Source: Actinoplanes solisilvae
Lineage (GTDB): Bacteria; Actinomycetota; Actinomycetes; Mycobacteriales; Micromonosporaceae
DNA: 64,000 nucleotides
Direction: 5' to 3'
Assembly: GCF_003999975.1 (NCBI RefSeq)
Contig: NZ_RJAC01000014.1
Location: 62,001 to 126,000 of the forward strand
In this document: positions 23,838-32,130 of the stretch, one piece after another
How positions within the stretch are numbered: position 1 is the stretch's first letter
How the letters are laid out: the number at the start of each line of letters is the position of its first letter
The notes under the pieces: model-generated
Told to the model about the DNA's origin: nothing
Seen by the model: the letters and a program-made list of their open reading frames with translations, nothing else
Databases searched by the model: none
Made by a program: the position numbers and the translations under genes

Positions 23838-24770
23838 TTACTTGTGTACGGGTGCCAGCTGGTCGGTCACGTCGCCGTGCGCACTGCGTACCCAGTCCTT
23901 CTCCGCGACCTTCAGGTGCAGTGCGCGCAGAGCCTCCGCCCGCCGCCCCGCCGGCACGGGCTTCACCAGCGACGCGATGACACGCAGGGGCGCCACGTCT
24001 TCGAGGTCTTCGGGTCGCGGGCACTCCCCCGCCTGACGTGCGCGCCGCAGCCCGGCCTGCGAGGGCAGCACGGCCGCCGGGGCCGAGCCGAGTTCGCGCC
24101 GCAGATAGTCGACGTCCACCTCGTCGACCACCTTGTTGCCGACGAGGAGCAGCAGGTCGGCCACGCCGGCGGCCTCGGCGAGCTCACGGTAGCGGCGGGC
24201 GACGGTCACCGACTCCGGGGTCGGCTCGACCACGACGACGATCGCGTCGAACTGCGCGTGCAGCGAGTTGGCGAACGCGTCCGTGCCCGCCACCATGTCG
24301 CACACGACCACGTCACCCTCGCGGGTCTCCAGGTGGGACAGCAGGTTCTCCAGGATGGCCAGGTGCCCGTGGTAGCAGCCGGCCCCGATGTTCTCCGGCT
24401 CGTAGGTGCCGACGTGCATCACGTGGGTGCGCTCGTCGAGGGCCACGGCGTGCGCGGTCAGCACGGGGTCGGCCGCGTCCAGGGTGACCGTCCGTGAGCC
24501 CGGCCCGGGCGGGGTCGTCGCCACGAAGCGGTCCACGCCACCGATGAGCTTGTTCGTCCCGAGCAGATGCCGCCGTACGGCCGTCGTCCGCTCCGGGTGC
24601 GACAGTGCGGCCGAGGCGTGCGCGACGACGCCGAGCAGTGGTGCGAGGTGGACGTTGACGTCGGCGTCGACGGCGAGAACCCGTACGCCGGTCTGTCGCA
24701 GATAGCCGACGAAGAGAGCGGCCATCGTGCTCTTCCCACTGCCACCCTTGCCAGTGAAAGCGATTTTCAT
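23838..24770 (-). CDS. CooC/MinD-like ATPase
   Basis: A 310-residue P-loop ATPase of the SIMIBI class with the deviant Walker A KGGSGKST (8-15), the VLAVDADVN switch segment and DVVVCDMVAGTDAFAN as the Walker B region. It resembles CooC-type proteins that load metal centres and MinD/ParA-like partition ATPases; the GAGCYHGHLAILENLLSHL segment is closer to the CooC/Nbp35-like group. ATG 24770 begins MKIAFTG; an earlier in-frame start has no ribosome site. No metalloenzyme partner is adjacent, so the role is open. Confidence 0.8.
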   Translation of the reverse strand: MKIAFTGKGGSGKSTMAALFVGYLRQTGVRVLAVDADVNVHLAPLLGVVAHASAALSHPERTTAVRRHLLGTNKLIGGVDRFVATTPPGPGSRTVTLDAADPVLTAHAVALDERTHVMHVGTYEPENIGAGCYHGHLAILENLLSHLETREGDVVVCDMVAGTDAFANSLHAQFDAIVVVVEPTPESVTVARRYRELAEAAGVADLLLLVGNKVVDEVDVDYLRRELGSAPAAVLPSQAGLRRARQAGECPRPEDLEDVAPLRVIASLVKPVPAGRRAEALRALHLKVAEKDWVRSAHGDVTDQLAPVHK

Positions 24771-24882
24771 TACCAGGAAGCTAGTGACGCTGCGCCGTCG
24801 TCGCAAGCCGAATCGCCGGGGCTGTCACAGATCGCGCTCTCGTCCGGTCTGGGCTGAACAGTCGCGATGGGAAGGATCTTGA

Positions 24883-25122
24883 ATGCGAAGAACCACGTAC
24901 GGCGTCATCGCCGTCATCGCCCTGGCCGTGCTCGTCCACGTGGCCCTGGGCGGGCTGCTGGTCACGGCGGCGGGCCCGTGGAAGCACTGGGTCATCGGGC
25001 TGATCGTGGCGGGCGTGGCGATCCACATCGCGCTGCGCGTCCGAAAAAACCGTCACAAAACACGCGACCGTCTTGTCTCTCCTGCCGACAGTCCCCGTTC
25101 TGGAGGAACACATGAGCACTGA
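24883..25122 (+). CDS. small two-helix membrane protein
   Basis: A 79-residue protein with two hydrophobic segments (about 7-30 and 35-50), then a basic tail RVRKNRHKTRDR. ATG 24883 follows GAAGGATC. Its end overlaps the start of the cupin gene by 11 bp, so they are likely co-transcribed. Function unknown. Confidence 0.65.
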   Translation: MRRTTYGVIAVIALAVLVHVALGGLLVTAAGPWKHWVIGLIVAGVAIHIALRVRKNRHKTRDRLVSPADSPRSGGTHEH

Positions 25123-25519
25123 GCACGGACACCTGCCCCCGGGTGTCGAGCTGATCTCGACCATGCCGGACGCCCCGGCCTTCATCCCGGCCGGCGCCGA
25201 GGCCCGCACCATCCGGGTCACCCTGCCTCCCGGCGACCCGGGCGCACCGCCGCACCGTCACCCCGGTCCCGTCTTCGGTTACGTCACCCAGGGCGAGATC
25301 CTGTTCGAGCTGGAGGGCCAGGCGCCCCGCGTCCTCAAGACCGGCGAGTCGCTGTTCGAGCCGGGCGGCGACACGATCCACTACCAGGGCGCCAACAACC
25401 TGGCCGACGCCCAGTCGCAGCTTCTGGTGGTCATGTTCGCGCCTCCCGGAACCCCGATCCTGACGGTGGTCAGCGAAGAGGAACAGGCCGAGCGGCGCCA
25501 CCTGCGCTACAGCGAGTGA
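25112..25519 (+). CDS. cupin-domain protein
   Basis: A 135-residue single-domain cupin, a small beta-barrel that usually binds a metal. The first cupin motif is visible as PPHRHPGPVFGYVTQGE and the second around ESLFEPGGDTIHYQGANN, giving His/His/Glu/His candidate ligands. ATG 25112 has GGAGGA seven bases upstream. The start PPGVELISTMPDAP has no signal peptide. Such proteins range from isomerases to sensors; the substrate cannot be told. It follows the two-helix membrane protein with an overlap. Confidence 0.85.
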   Translation: MSTEHGHLPPGVELISTMPDAPAFIPAGAEARTIRVTLPPGDPGAPPHRHPGPVFGYVTQGEILFELEGQAPRVLKTGESLFEPGGDTIHYQGANNLADAQSQLLVVMFAPPGTPILTVVSEEEQAERRHLRYSE

Positions 25520-25599
25520 TCCCCCGGCCGGGGCGGACCTGCCACCGCCCCGGCCGGCCCCGCCCCGCCGTGGCCCACCGCGCCCCCGGCCCGCCTCCC

Positions 25600-25720
25600 T
25601 CGCCCCGCCGTTGCCCCGCCCCGCCGTTGCCCCGCCCCGCCGTTGCCCCGCCCCGCCGTTGCCCCGCCCCGCCGTTGCCCCGCCCCGCCGTTGCCCCGCC
25701 GTTGCCCCGCCCCGCCGCGC
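25600..25720. repeat. 15-bp C/G-rich simple repeat
   Basis: About seven copies of CGCCCCGCCGTTGCC (15 bp) sit in a 362-bp gene-free stretch (25520-25881) of extreme C bias on the + strand. The rest of the stretch is degenerate CCGCGCC repeats. No gene or clear promoter is seen before about 25800. Confidence 0.8.
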
Positions 25721-25881
25721 CCTGCCGCGCCCTGCCGCGCCCCGCCGCGCCGCGCCCTGCCGCGCCCCGGCTCGCCTCCCCCGCCCCGGTGACAGCGTGT
25801 GTGTGCCCTCATGGTCGACTGGATGTCGCTGGGGTACGAAGGCTCCGGCACAAGTCCGAAATTTCGGGATGGGAGCGGGCC

Positions 25882-26376
25882 GTGAACGCGGGTGCCGAGC
25901 AGCTCGAGGCCCGGGTGCGGGAGCACCTGGCGCCGGGCGAGACCTTTCGCGCCGCCATCTGGGTGAGCCGGGCCGACGGGCGCACGTCGGTCGGGATGAC
26001 CCGCCGCGAGATGTCGCAGTTCCGTTTCCGCAAGCGCGTGCCCGACGCCCCCGGTGACCGGCGCGGCGTCGACGGGTCGAAGCAGAGCCTCGCCGTCGGC
26101 CTCGACGTGCACATCCGCACCGTCACCGACCCGCGGGTGCTGGCCCTCACCGACCGTCGCCTGCTGCTGTTCTCGCGCCGCATCGGTTCCTTGGGCGATA
26201 TCTTCCGCCCGGCCTCGGGCCCGGTGCCGCCGCTGCGGCTGCGCTGGCAGTGCCCCCGCTCGAGCTTCGCCTCGGTCACCGAGCAGGCCGGCCGGATGCG
26301 CCTCACCTTCACCGACCGCTCCGGCGTCACCCTGCTGACCCCTTCGGCCGACGCCCAGCCCTTCCTGGCCGGCTGA
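25882..26376 (+). CDS. hypothetical protein, possible PH-like fold
   Basis: A 164-residue soluble protein starting at GTG 25882 after GGGAGCGG. The order of features (short N-terminal helix EQLEARVREHL, then many beta-like stretches such as VLALTDRRLLLFSRR, RWQCPRSSFASVTEQAGRM and LTFTDRSGVTLL) is that of small bacterial PH-like domain proteins, where an LTDRRL-type strand is common. It stands alone between a repeat tract and secreted-protein genes. Function unknown; the fold is a guess. Confidence 0.6.
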   Translation: MNAGAEQLEARVREHLAPGETFRAAIWVSRADGRTSVGMTRREMSQFRFRKRVPDAPGDRRGVDGSKQSLAVGLDVHIRTVTDPRVLALTDRRLLLFSRRIGSLGDIFRPASGPVPPLRLRWQCPRSSFASVTEQAGRMRLTFTDRSGVTLLTPSADAQPFLAG

Positions 26377-26529
26377 CCGCCCACCCTGGGGCCAACCATG
26401 CCGTGAGCTGCGGCTTCTTTATCCGAATAGTCCAGTGGTCGATCGCCGGACGTAGATCTGTGGAGATCCAGCACCGGCCCGTGCCAGCTTTCTTGCGCAA
26501 GATGTCACCGCGAGAAAGGGAACTGCTTC

Positions 26530-26940
26530 GTGCGCATTTCGCGAACGTTGACCGCGCTGGGAATGACAACGGCAGCCGTGGCTACGGGGGCTGTGGTGAA
26601 CGCCGCTCCCGCGCTCGCCGCTCTCTACGGGAACCAGTGCGGCTCGGGCTACTCCGTGGTCAACTTGATCGACCTGCCTGACCTGCGCGGCACGGTGTAC
26701 CTCACGTACAGCAGCGCCACCGGGAAGAACTGTGTCGTCACGGTCCGCGAGAAGCCGGGCACGGCCACCCTCATGGAGGCCTTCATCCGCAAGACCGGCA
26801 CGTCCACCTGGATCAAGGACAGCGGCAACTTCACCACGTACGCCGGTCCGAAGTATCTCTCCGCTGCGGGCGAGTGCGTCGACTGGGGCGGCACGATCGG
26901 CACGGCCACGAAGACCAAGTCCGGCACCAACTGCGGCTGA
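26530..26940 (+). CDS. SapA-like small secreted protein, copy 1
   Basis: A 136-residue exported protein with a Sec signal peptide (about 1-30, cleavage after APALA) and a mature domain with four Cys, beginning YGNQCGSGY and ending SGTNCG. The pattern is that of spore-associated protein A of streptomycetes (conserved YGxxCGxGY, GTVYLTYS, NCVV, TYAGP and CVDWxG blocks). GTG 26530 follows AAAGGGAAC. A paralogue follows after 14 bp in the same direction. It probably coats the cell or spore surface; its role is unproven. Confidence 0.75.
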   Translation: MRISRTLTALGMTTAAVATGAVVNAAPALAALYGNQCGSGYSVVNLIDLPDLRGTVYLTYSSATGKNCVVTVREKPGTATLMEAFIRKTGTSTWIKDSGNFTTYAGPKYLSAAGECVDWGGTIGTATKTKSGTNCG

Positions 26941-26954
26941 CCGAGGAGAACCCG

Positions 26955-27368
26955 ATGAAGCTCGTCAAGAAGACCGCCGTGACCCTCGCCGCCTCGGCCA
27001 CGCTGGTGGCCGGCGCGCTGGCCGCCGGGTCGCCCGCGTTCGCCGCCACCTACGGCAACGAGTGCGGCGCCGGCTACGCGGTCGTGAACTCCGACCCGAT
27101 CGGCACCAAGGGCACAGTGTTCCTCACCTACAGCGCGACGACCGGCCAGAACTGTGTGGTCGCCAAGCGGAACTCCGTCGGCTCGGCCGTGCTGATCGAG
27201 GCCGGCCTGGGTCTGAACCCGGTCGGCAGCCACTGGCCGAAGTACGACGGTGACTTCTACACCTCGTACGCCGGTCCGCTGTATCTGTCCGCCGCGGACA
27301 AGTGCGTGGACTGGATGGGCCGGATCAGCGGCACCGAGGGCGGCAAGCGCAAGACCAACTGCGGCTGA
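26955..27368 (+). CDS. SapA-like small secreted protein, copy 2
   Basis: A 137-residue paralogue of the preceding protein, with signal peptide (about 1-30, cleavage after SPAFA) and mature domain YGNECGAGY, GTVFLTYS, NCVV, SYAGPLYLSAA, CVDWMG and a final TNCG. ATG 26955 follows GAGGAGAA. The two copies share all four Cys and most aromatic residues but differ widely elsewhere, so the duplication is not recent. A strong hairpin follows. Confidence 0.75.
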   Translation: MKLVKKTAVTLAASATLVAGALAAGSPAFAATYGNECGAGYAVVNSDPIGTKGTVFLTYSATTGQNCVVAKRNSVGSAVLIEAGLGLNPVGSHWPKYDGDFYTSYAGPLYLSAADKCVDWMGRISGTEGGKRKTNCG

Positions 27369-27376
27369 CGCCGGGC

Positions 27377-27403
27377 GCGGGTCGGCGTCACGCGCCGACC
27401 CGC
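27377..27403. terminator. bidirectional hairpin terminator
   Basis: Perfect 11-bp arms GCGGGTCGGCG and CGCCGACCCGC around a five-base loop, between the SapA-like pair and the convergent NBR1-domain gene, overlapping the latter's last codons. Confidence 0.7.
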
Positions 27404-28221
27404 ACGTCCAGGAAGACCGGGCGTTTCGCCGGGAACAGCATCCGCCCCTGCTCGTCCACCATCTTCCAGTAGATCTTGCAGCGGCCCGGCCGGTCCGGCG
27501 TGCGGACGGTCACCGAGATGTCGACGCTCTCGCCCGGCCCGGTCTGCGGGATCTCGACCAGGTCGGGCGCCACGCAGGGCTCGGTGTTGATGCGGGCCAG
27601 GAAGCGGTTGGCCCAGAACGTCGTGCCGTTGTTGCGAAGCCGCCAGGTTTTCGTGAACGACGTCCCCGGCGGCACGAGAGTCCCGTCGGGATAGGTGATG
27701 TCCCCTTCGAAGACCGAGTCGTCGCGGGCGGGTGTGGCGTCCCGGTGCCAATCGAGCACGACGAACGTGAGAACGGCGCTGACCAACGCGGAGAGGGCCG
27801 CCACCAGCCCGGTCCGGCCGAGCCGCCACGCCCGCGACCGCCGGGGCGGCAACGGGTCGGGCGGCACGACGCCGGGTGCTTCGGAGACCGAGCGGGCCCG
27901 CTCCCATCGTTCGCGCCACTCCTTCTCGGTGCCCGCCGGCTCACGGCCGAGCCGATCAACCGCGAGGACCCGTACGAATTCCCAGGTCGTCTCCCAGCTC
28001 GGCAGAGCGCGCCCCTGAGCGGCGGCGGCGAGCGACGACTTCGAGGCCGCCGCCCCCAGCCGTCCGGCCATCTCCTCGTACGAGGGGTCGCCCGCTTCCT
28101 GGCGCAAGCGCCACAGGCCGTCCGCGAAGGCTCCCACCGGCCCCGATTCCGGGTCGGGTCGCGCCGGCCGTCGCCCCCGCCGTCGAGGCGCCTGAATCTG
28201 ATCCCGCGTTTCGTGCCCCAC
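27388..28221 (-). CDS. HTH - membrane helix - NBR1 Ig-like domain protein
   Basis: A 277-residue protein in three parts. Residues 28-95 look like an Xre-type helix-turn-helix module (GLWRLRQEAGDPSYEEMAGR, ALPSWETTWEFV), residues 135-157 form one membrane helix, and residues 168-277 match the NBR1 (next-to-BRCA1) Ig-like domain, with FTKTWRLRNNGTTFW (Trp193, Trp203) and GESVDISVTVRTPDRPG. The order implies a cytoplasmic DNA-binding-like head and an external Ig domain. The combination is known in actinobacteria, but its job is not. It starts at GTG 28221 and diverges from a glycosyltransferase gene. Confidence 0.8.
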   Translation of the reverse strand: MGHETRDQIQAPRRRGRRPARPDPESGPVGAFADGLWRLRQEAGDPSYEEMAGRLGAAASKSSLAAAAQGRALPSWETTWEFVRVLAVDRLGREPAGTEKEWRERWERARSVSEAPGVVPPDPLPPRRSRAWRLGRTGLVAALSALVSAVLTFVVLDWHRDATPARDDSVFEGDITYPDGTLVPPGTSFTKTWRLRNNGTTFWANRFLARINTEPCVAPDLVEIPQTGPGESVDISVTVRTPDRPGRCKIYWKMVDEQGRMLFPAKRPVFLDVRVGA

Positions 28222-28404
28222 GTCTTGCGTCCCCTGTCAGAGAGCCGGGCCGCACTATATCCGCCCGTATCGACACAAGACGAAACCGTCGGTCCATGAT
28301 GGACTCGAAGCCCGTTCACCTTGGGCGTCCGGGGCGCGACACGACCACGAAATTGGCAGCTCACGGGGCCGCCCGAATTGTCCGGCGCTGCTACCGTGCA
28401 CCTC

Positions 28405-29568
28405 ATGAGGGTGCGGTACCTGCTCCACAACGCCTACGGTGTCGGCGGGACCATTCGTACGGTGGTCAATCAGGCCAATGCCTTGTGCTCCGATCACGAC
28501 GTCGAAATCGCGAGCGTCTATCGCACGAGCGCGACACCGTCGTTCACGATCGACGAGCGGGTCCGTTTGGTGTCGCTCACCGACTTGCGGCCGAACGGCT
28601 CCCGGCACACGGATCCGCCCGACGGCAACACCCGTTTCAGCCGCAAGACGCGCCGCTTCCCCAACCCGTTCATCTACCGCGCCGACCACCGCTACCGCCG
28701 ATGGGATCCGGTCGTCGACCTCGCGATCGCGCGCTATCTGCGATCGGCACGCGACGGCGTTCTGGTCACCACCCGGCCGGCGCTGAACATGATGTCGGCC
28801 CGGCTGACGCCCCGGCGGGTCGTGCGGGTCGCGCAGGACCACATGAACCTCGACTCGTACGGGCCGAGGCTGCGCGCCGCGATCCTCAAGAGCTATCCGA
28901 GGCTCGACGCCGTCACCGTCCTCACCGAACACGACCTGGCCGCGTACGAGAAGGCGCTCGAAGGTGTGCGGCTGGAACGCATCCCGAACGGCATCCCGCC
29001 CAAGGACCCCTCGACCGTCGCCCACGACCGGCCGCGGATCGTGGCCTCCGGGCGGCTGGCCCCGCAGAAGGGCTTCGACATGCTGCTCGACGCCTGGGCC
29101 ACGGTCAGCGCCAAACACCCGGAGTGGGAGCTGGTCATCTACGGCTCCGGCCCCGGCTTCCGCAAGCTGGTCGAACAGCGCGACGCGCTCGGCCTTCGCG
29201 AATCGGTCCGGCTGCCCGGGGTCACGTCCCAGCTCGACGCCGAACTCAGCGCGTCGGCGATGTTCGTGCTCAGTTCCCGGTACGAGGGCCTGCCGATGGT
29301 GCTGCTCGAGGCGATGAGCTGCGGCCTGCCCGTGGTCTCCTTCGACTGCCCGACCGGCCCCGGCGAGGTGATCACCGACGGCGTCAACGGCCGCCTCGTC
29401 CCACCGGCCGACGTCGACGCGCTCGCCGCCACGATCCTCGAGCTGATCGACTCCCCCGAGCGTCGCCTCGCGATGGGAGAGGCCGCCTACGAGACCAGCC
29501 GGCGCTTCTTCATGCCGAGCGTCCGCGACGCGTGGGAACGCTTCTTCGCCTCCCTCACGCCGCGGTGA
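28405..29568 (+). CDS. GT4-type glycosyltransferase
   Basis: A 387-residue GT-B fold glycosyltransferase that moves a sugar from a nucleotide donor to an unknown acceptor. The C-terminal Rossmann half contains RIVASGRLAPQKGFDMLL and the donor-binding EX7E motif in EGLPMVLLEAMSCGLPVVSFD. The N-terminal half opens with MRVRYLLHNAYGVGGTIRTV, a glycine-rich loop usual in GT4. TACCGT lies seven bases before ATG 28405 and no ribosome site is present, so the message may be leaderless. Similar enzymes act on teichoic-acid or exopolysaccharide chains. Confidence 0.88.
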   Translation: MRVRYLLHNAYGVGGTIRTVVNQANALCSDHDVEIASVYRTSATPSFTIDERVRLVSLTDLRPNGSRHTDPPDGNTRFSRKTRRFPNPFIYRADHRYRRWDPVVDLAIARYLRSARDGVLVTTRPALNMMSARLTPRRVVRVAQDHMNLDSYGPRLRAAILKSYPRLDAVTVLTEHDLAAYEKALEGVRLERIPNGIPPKDPSTVAHDRPRIVASGRLAPQKGFDMLLDAWATVSAKHPEWELVIYGSGPGFRKLVEQRDALGLRESVRLPGVTSQLDAELSASAMFVLSSRYEGLPMVLLEAMSCGLPVVSFDCPTGPGEVITDGVNGRLVPPADVDALAATILELIDSPERRLAMGEAAYETSRRFFMPSVRDAWERFFASLTPR

Positions 29569-29782
29569 CCTCTCGGCGGGCGGCGTTGCGGAACCGCCCG
29601 CAGTGGGTGCAGGTCACGAAGTAGCGGGCGGCGCGGACGGGGAACAGCGGCACGAAGAAGAGACTGAACTTCGTCGTACGCCGTACGAGCGTCTGGGCCG
29701 CGGTGGCGCCGCAGACCTCACAGCGCCCCAGCCGTGAACCGACGATGCTGTCCTTGCTGCGAAGTCCGAAGATGAGGAACAC
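29555..29782 (-). CDS. zinc-ribbon protein
   Basis: A 75-residue protein starting at GTG 29782 (MFLIFGLRSKD). It carries two CxxC pairs (CEVCG and CTHCG) flanking a hydrophobic FSLFFVPLFPV stretch, the layout of the actinobacterial zinc-ribbon family with a short membrane-seeking segment. Its last codons overlap the end of the convergent glycosyltransferase gene by 14 bp. Function unknown; probably a housekeeping membrane-associated zinc protein. Confidence 0.75.
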   Translation of the reverse strand: MFLIFGLRSKDSIVGSRLGRCEVCGATAAQTLVRRTTKFSLFFVPLFPVRAARYFVTCTHCGRFRNAARREVTAA

Positions 29783-29802
29783 ACCCCCAACCGTACGGCG
29801 GG

Positions 29803-30498
29803 ATGTCGATGAGGGCGCTACCCGCGATCGCCGCAACCCAGATGATCGTGTTCGTGACCGTGGCCGGCTCGGTCCGCCCCGGCTACGACCCGGCCCGCAA
29901 CTGGGTCAGCCAGCTCTCCCTGGGCCCGGGCGGCGGCTGGGCGACCGCCAACATGATCTGCTGCGGCCTCCTCCTGATGCTGGGCGGCCGCGCGGGCCGG
30001 CGGCACCCCGGGCCGGGCGGTGGCGCGGGCCCGCGCCTCGTCGCGTGGTGCGGTTTCTGCCTCGTCGTGCTCGCGGTGCTCCCGACCGACCCGGGCATCG
30101 GCTACCCGCCCTACGTCGCGCCCGCGCACACCACGATCGGCTTCGCCCACCAGGTCGTCGCCGTCGTGCTGGCCGTCTCCGGCGTCGCCGCCGCGGCCGT
30201 GGCCGGTTGCGATGCGGGCCTCGCCCGGGCCGGCCTGATCGTCGCCGCGATCATGGCCGTCTCGTTCACCGCGGCGACCGTCCTCGTGCTGCTCGACGAT
30301 GCCGGAGTGCTGCCCGGCAACCCGAGCGGGCTGCTGGAGCGCGTAGCCCTCTTCCTCGGCCTGGCCTGGATCGGGGCGCTCGGCCTCCGCACCCGAAGAC
30401 CGAGCGACCCCGAGGCGGCCGACTCAACCGACAGGTGTCGTTCGCGAGCCACCCTCGCAGCAGGTTCAGCTCGAAGCGATCCCCGGGATCCTCGCTGA
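29803..30498 (+). CDS. DUF998-family membrane protein
   Basis: A 231-residue membrane protein with about six hydrophobic helices and the DUF998 marks RPGYDPARNWVSQLSLG near the start and FPTDP-like VLPTDPGIGYP in the middle. ATG 29803 is used; ATG 29809 is an alternative. The last 30 residues are Arg/Asp-rich and run into the remnant described next, so the true C-terminus may have changed by a deletion. Role unknown. Confidence 0.75.
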   Translation: MSMRALPAIAATQMIVFVTVAGSVRPGYDPARNWVSQLSLGPGGGWATANMICCGLLLMLGGRAGRRHPGPGGGAGPRLVAWCGFCLVVLAVLPTDPGIGYPPYVAPAHTTIGFAHQVVAVVLAVSGVAAAAVAGCDAGLARAGLIVAAIMAVSFTAATVLVLLDDAGVLPGNPSGLLERVALFLGLAWIGALGLRTRRPSDPEAADSTDRCRSRATLAAGSARSDPRDPR

Positions 30499-30510
30499 CG
30501 CCGCCCGGTC

Positions 30511-30615
30511 GCGCCGGCCCTCAACATTCCCGAGGGCACCGCCAAGTGGCGCCTGTGCAACGCCCTGGACCGCATCGGCGAACGGCTCACCGCCGAGGGC
30601 CTGCATCACGGTTGA
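30511..30615 (+). pseudogene. remnant of an ECF sigma factor C-terminus
   Basis: Thirty-four codons ending at TGA 30615 read NIPEGTAKWRL, then ALDRIGERLTAEGLHHG, the end of sigma region 4 in ECF sigma factors, where IPEGTxKxRL is the recognition helix. No region 2 or start is present upstream, so only a fragment survives between the DUF998 gene and the MarR gene. It was probably left by a deletion. Confidence 0.6.
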
Positions 30616-30656
30616 CCCCGTACGCTGGTCGGGTTCGACTCAGCCGGGAGGATGTC

Positions 30657-31172
30657 GTGGCGCAGCGTGGGTTCGTGCTGGACCAGCCGGGCGGGAACCT
30701 CGCGCTCGACCTCTTCGTGCTGACCCAGCATCTTCGCGCGATGCTCGAGGACGCATTCGCCGGTACGGACGTGACGCCCACCCAGTACGCGGTCTACTCC
30801 CAGCTCGGCGAGGGCGAGCTCACGCCGCGCAGGCTGGGGGCGACGCTGGGGCTCCCGCCGGCCACCGTGTCGAACTGCCTGAACGCGATGGAGAAACGCG
30901 GACACCTCGCACGCACCCCGAGCCCGACCGACCGCCGCTCGCACACCGTGGCCCTGACGAGGAGCGGCACGTCGACGTGGCACGAGTGCCGTGACCGCAT
31001 GCGGACCGCCGTCAAGGAGCTGAACGCCCAGGTCGGCACGGCGGCCGACCGCGACGGTCTGCGGGCGGCGCTCGGCCGGCTGGACGCCGCGATCCTCGCC
31101 GTCCAGCCGGGCCGCGGTCAGCGACAGGCCGGGTCGGGCATGGCGCGCACCTCGGGAGAGCTGACCACGTAG
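30657..31172 (+). CDS. MarR-family regulator
   Basis: A 171-residue winged-helix regulator. Residues 40-110 hold the DNA-binding core (TPTQYAVYSQLGE, TPRRLGATLGLPPATVSN, then LARTPSPTDRRSHTVALT as the wing). GTG 30657 follows GGGAGG by five bases. MarR proteins bind palindromes as dimers and release on binding a small ligand. It converges with, and overlaps by 55 bp, a secreted-protein gene whose promoter contains a perfect MarR-like palindrome. Confidence 0.88.
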   Translation: MAQRGFVLDQPGGNLALDLFVLTQHLRAMLEDAFAGTDVTPTQYAVYSQLGEGELTPRRLGATLGLPPATVSNCLNAMEKRGHLARTPSPTDRRSHTVALTRSGTSTWHECRDRMRTAVKELNAQVGTAADRDGLRAALGRLDAAILAVQPGRGQRQAGSGMARTSGELTT

Positions 31173-32059
31173 ACGCGACACCGGTGCACGGCCAGCGTGG
31201 TGGGCAGCCCTGGCAGCAGGATCTCGTCGGTGACCTCACCCTTCGTGAGGTCGGGCTGCAGGCGTACGAGGTAGACGCCGTTCGGGGAGGCATAGTTGAC
31301 GACGGCGTAGAGGGTGCGGCCCCGAAGCTGCATCCCGTCGGCGCCGAAGCTGCGCCCGCCGAGATCGACCTGCGCGGTCGCGCGGGTGGCGGTGTCGACC
31401 CGCCACAACGCCTCGGTTCCGTTGCCGGCGATCAGAAGCGTCGATCCGTCGTGGTTCGCGACGATGCCGTTGAGGAACCAGAACTGGGCTGGGAACCCGG
31501 GGAGGGCGGCCCGCAGGTCGAGCCACGGTCGCAGCGGCCCCAGACGGATGCCGTGCCGCTCGGCCCGGTGCACGGTCGGGTTGGCGAAGTCGGTGACGTA
31601 GACGGCGTCGCGGGTCAGCACGAGGTCGTTCAGCGTGGGCGGCCCGACCGGTCCCGTCCCGGCCGCGGCGGACGACAGCAGACGCCCGCGACGGTCGTGG
31701 ACGGTGAGCGAGCCGGCGCCGACGGACCAGACATTGCCGGCGGCATCCGTCTTGAGGCCCAGGGTCGTGCCGCGCTCCACAGTGCCCGGTGCTTCGACGG
31801 GCTTGAGCAGTGGACGGCGGGTATCGCCGCGATAGATCCGGCCGGTCGCCGAGGAGCCGACCCAGATGCGGCCGTCGGCGTGCACCGCCACGCCTTCGGC
31901 CGCGACGTCGGCCGGAGCGGCCAGAACATAGGTGTCAGGAGCGGCCACAGCTTTGGTGGCGGGTAGATCGCGGGCAGAGGTATCGCGCGGCCCGGCGGAC
32001 GCGGAGGCGGGGAATCCCAGAGTGAGCACCGCGGCCAGCACGGCTGAGACGGTCTTCAT
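31118..32059 (-). CDS. secreted SMP-30/gluconolactonase-like beta-propeller protein
   Basis: A 313-residue exported protein: signal peptide 1-24 (cleavage after SASA), then repeated blade-like units such as AEGVAVHADGRIWVGSS, KTDAAGNVWSVGAG, NDLVLTRDAVYVTDFANP and NGIVANHDGSTLLIAGNG, as in SMP-30/strictosidine-synthase-like propellers. These often are lactonases, but no clear metal-site set can be fixed by eye. ATG 32059 sits six bases after a -10 box with no ribosome site. Likely controlled by the convergent MarR. Confidence 0.75.
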   Translation of the reverse strand: MKTVSAVLAAVLTLGFPASASAGPRDTSARDLPATKAVAAPDTYVLAAPADVAAEGVAVHADGRIWVGSSATGRIYRGDTRRPLLKPVEAPGTVERGTTLGLKTDAAGNVWSVGAGSLTVHDRRGRLLSSAAAGTGPVGPPTLNDLVLTRDAVYVTDFANPTVHRAERHGIRLGPLRPWLDLRAALPGFPAQFWFLNGIVANHDGSTLLIAGNGTEALWRVDTATRATAQVDLGGRSFGADGMQLRGRTLYAVVNYASPNGVYLVRLQPDLTKGEVTDEILLPGLPTTLAVHRCRVYVVSSPEVRAMPDPACR

Positions 32060-32094
32060 GGCGTCAAAGTAGTTCCACATGGAACTACATGCAA
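32060..32094 (-). promoter_or_regulatory. promoter with operator palindrome between -35 and -10
   Basis: On the minus strand, TTGCAT (32094-32089) and TACTTT (32071-32066) are spaced by exactly 17 bp. The spacer is almost filled by a perfect palindrome, TAGTTCCA/TGGAACTA around two bases (32070-32087). The ATG follows the -10 by six bases, so the transcript is probably leaderless and repression by an operator-bound dimer would be direct. Confidence 0.7.
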
Positions 32095-32130
32095 CCCCGT
32101 CAGCAAAAGCCGACCCCGCCTGCCCGGGTG

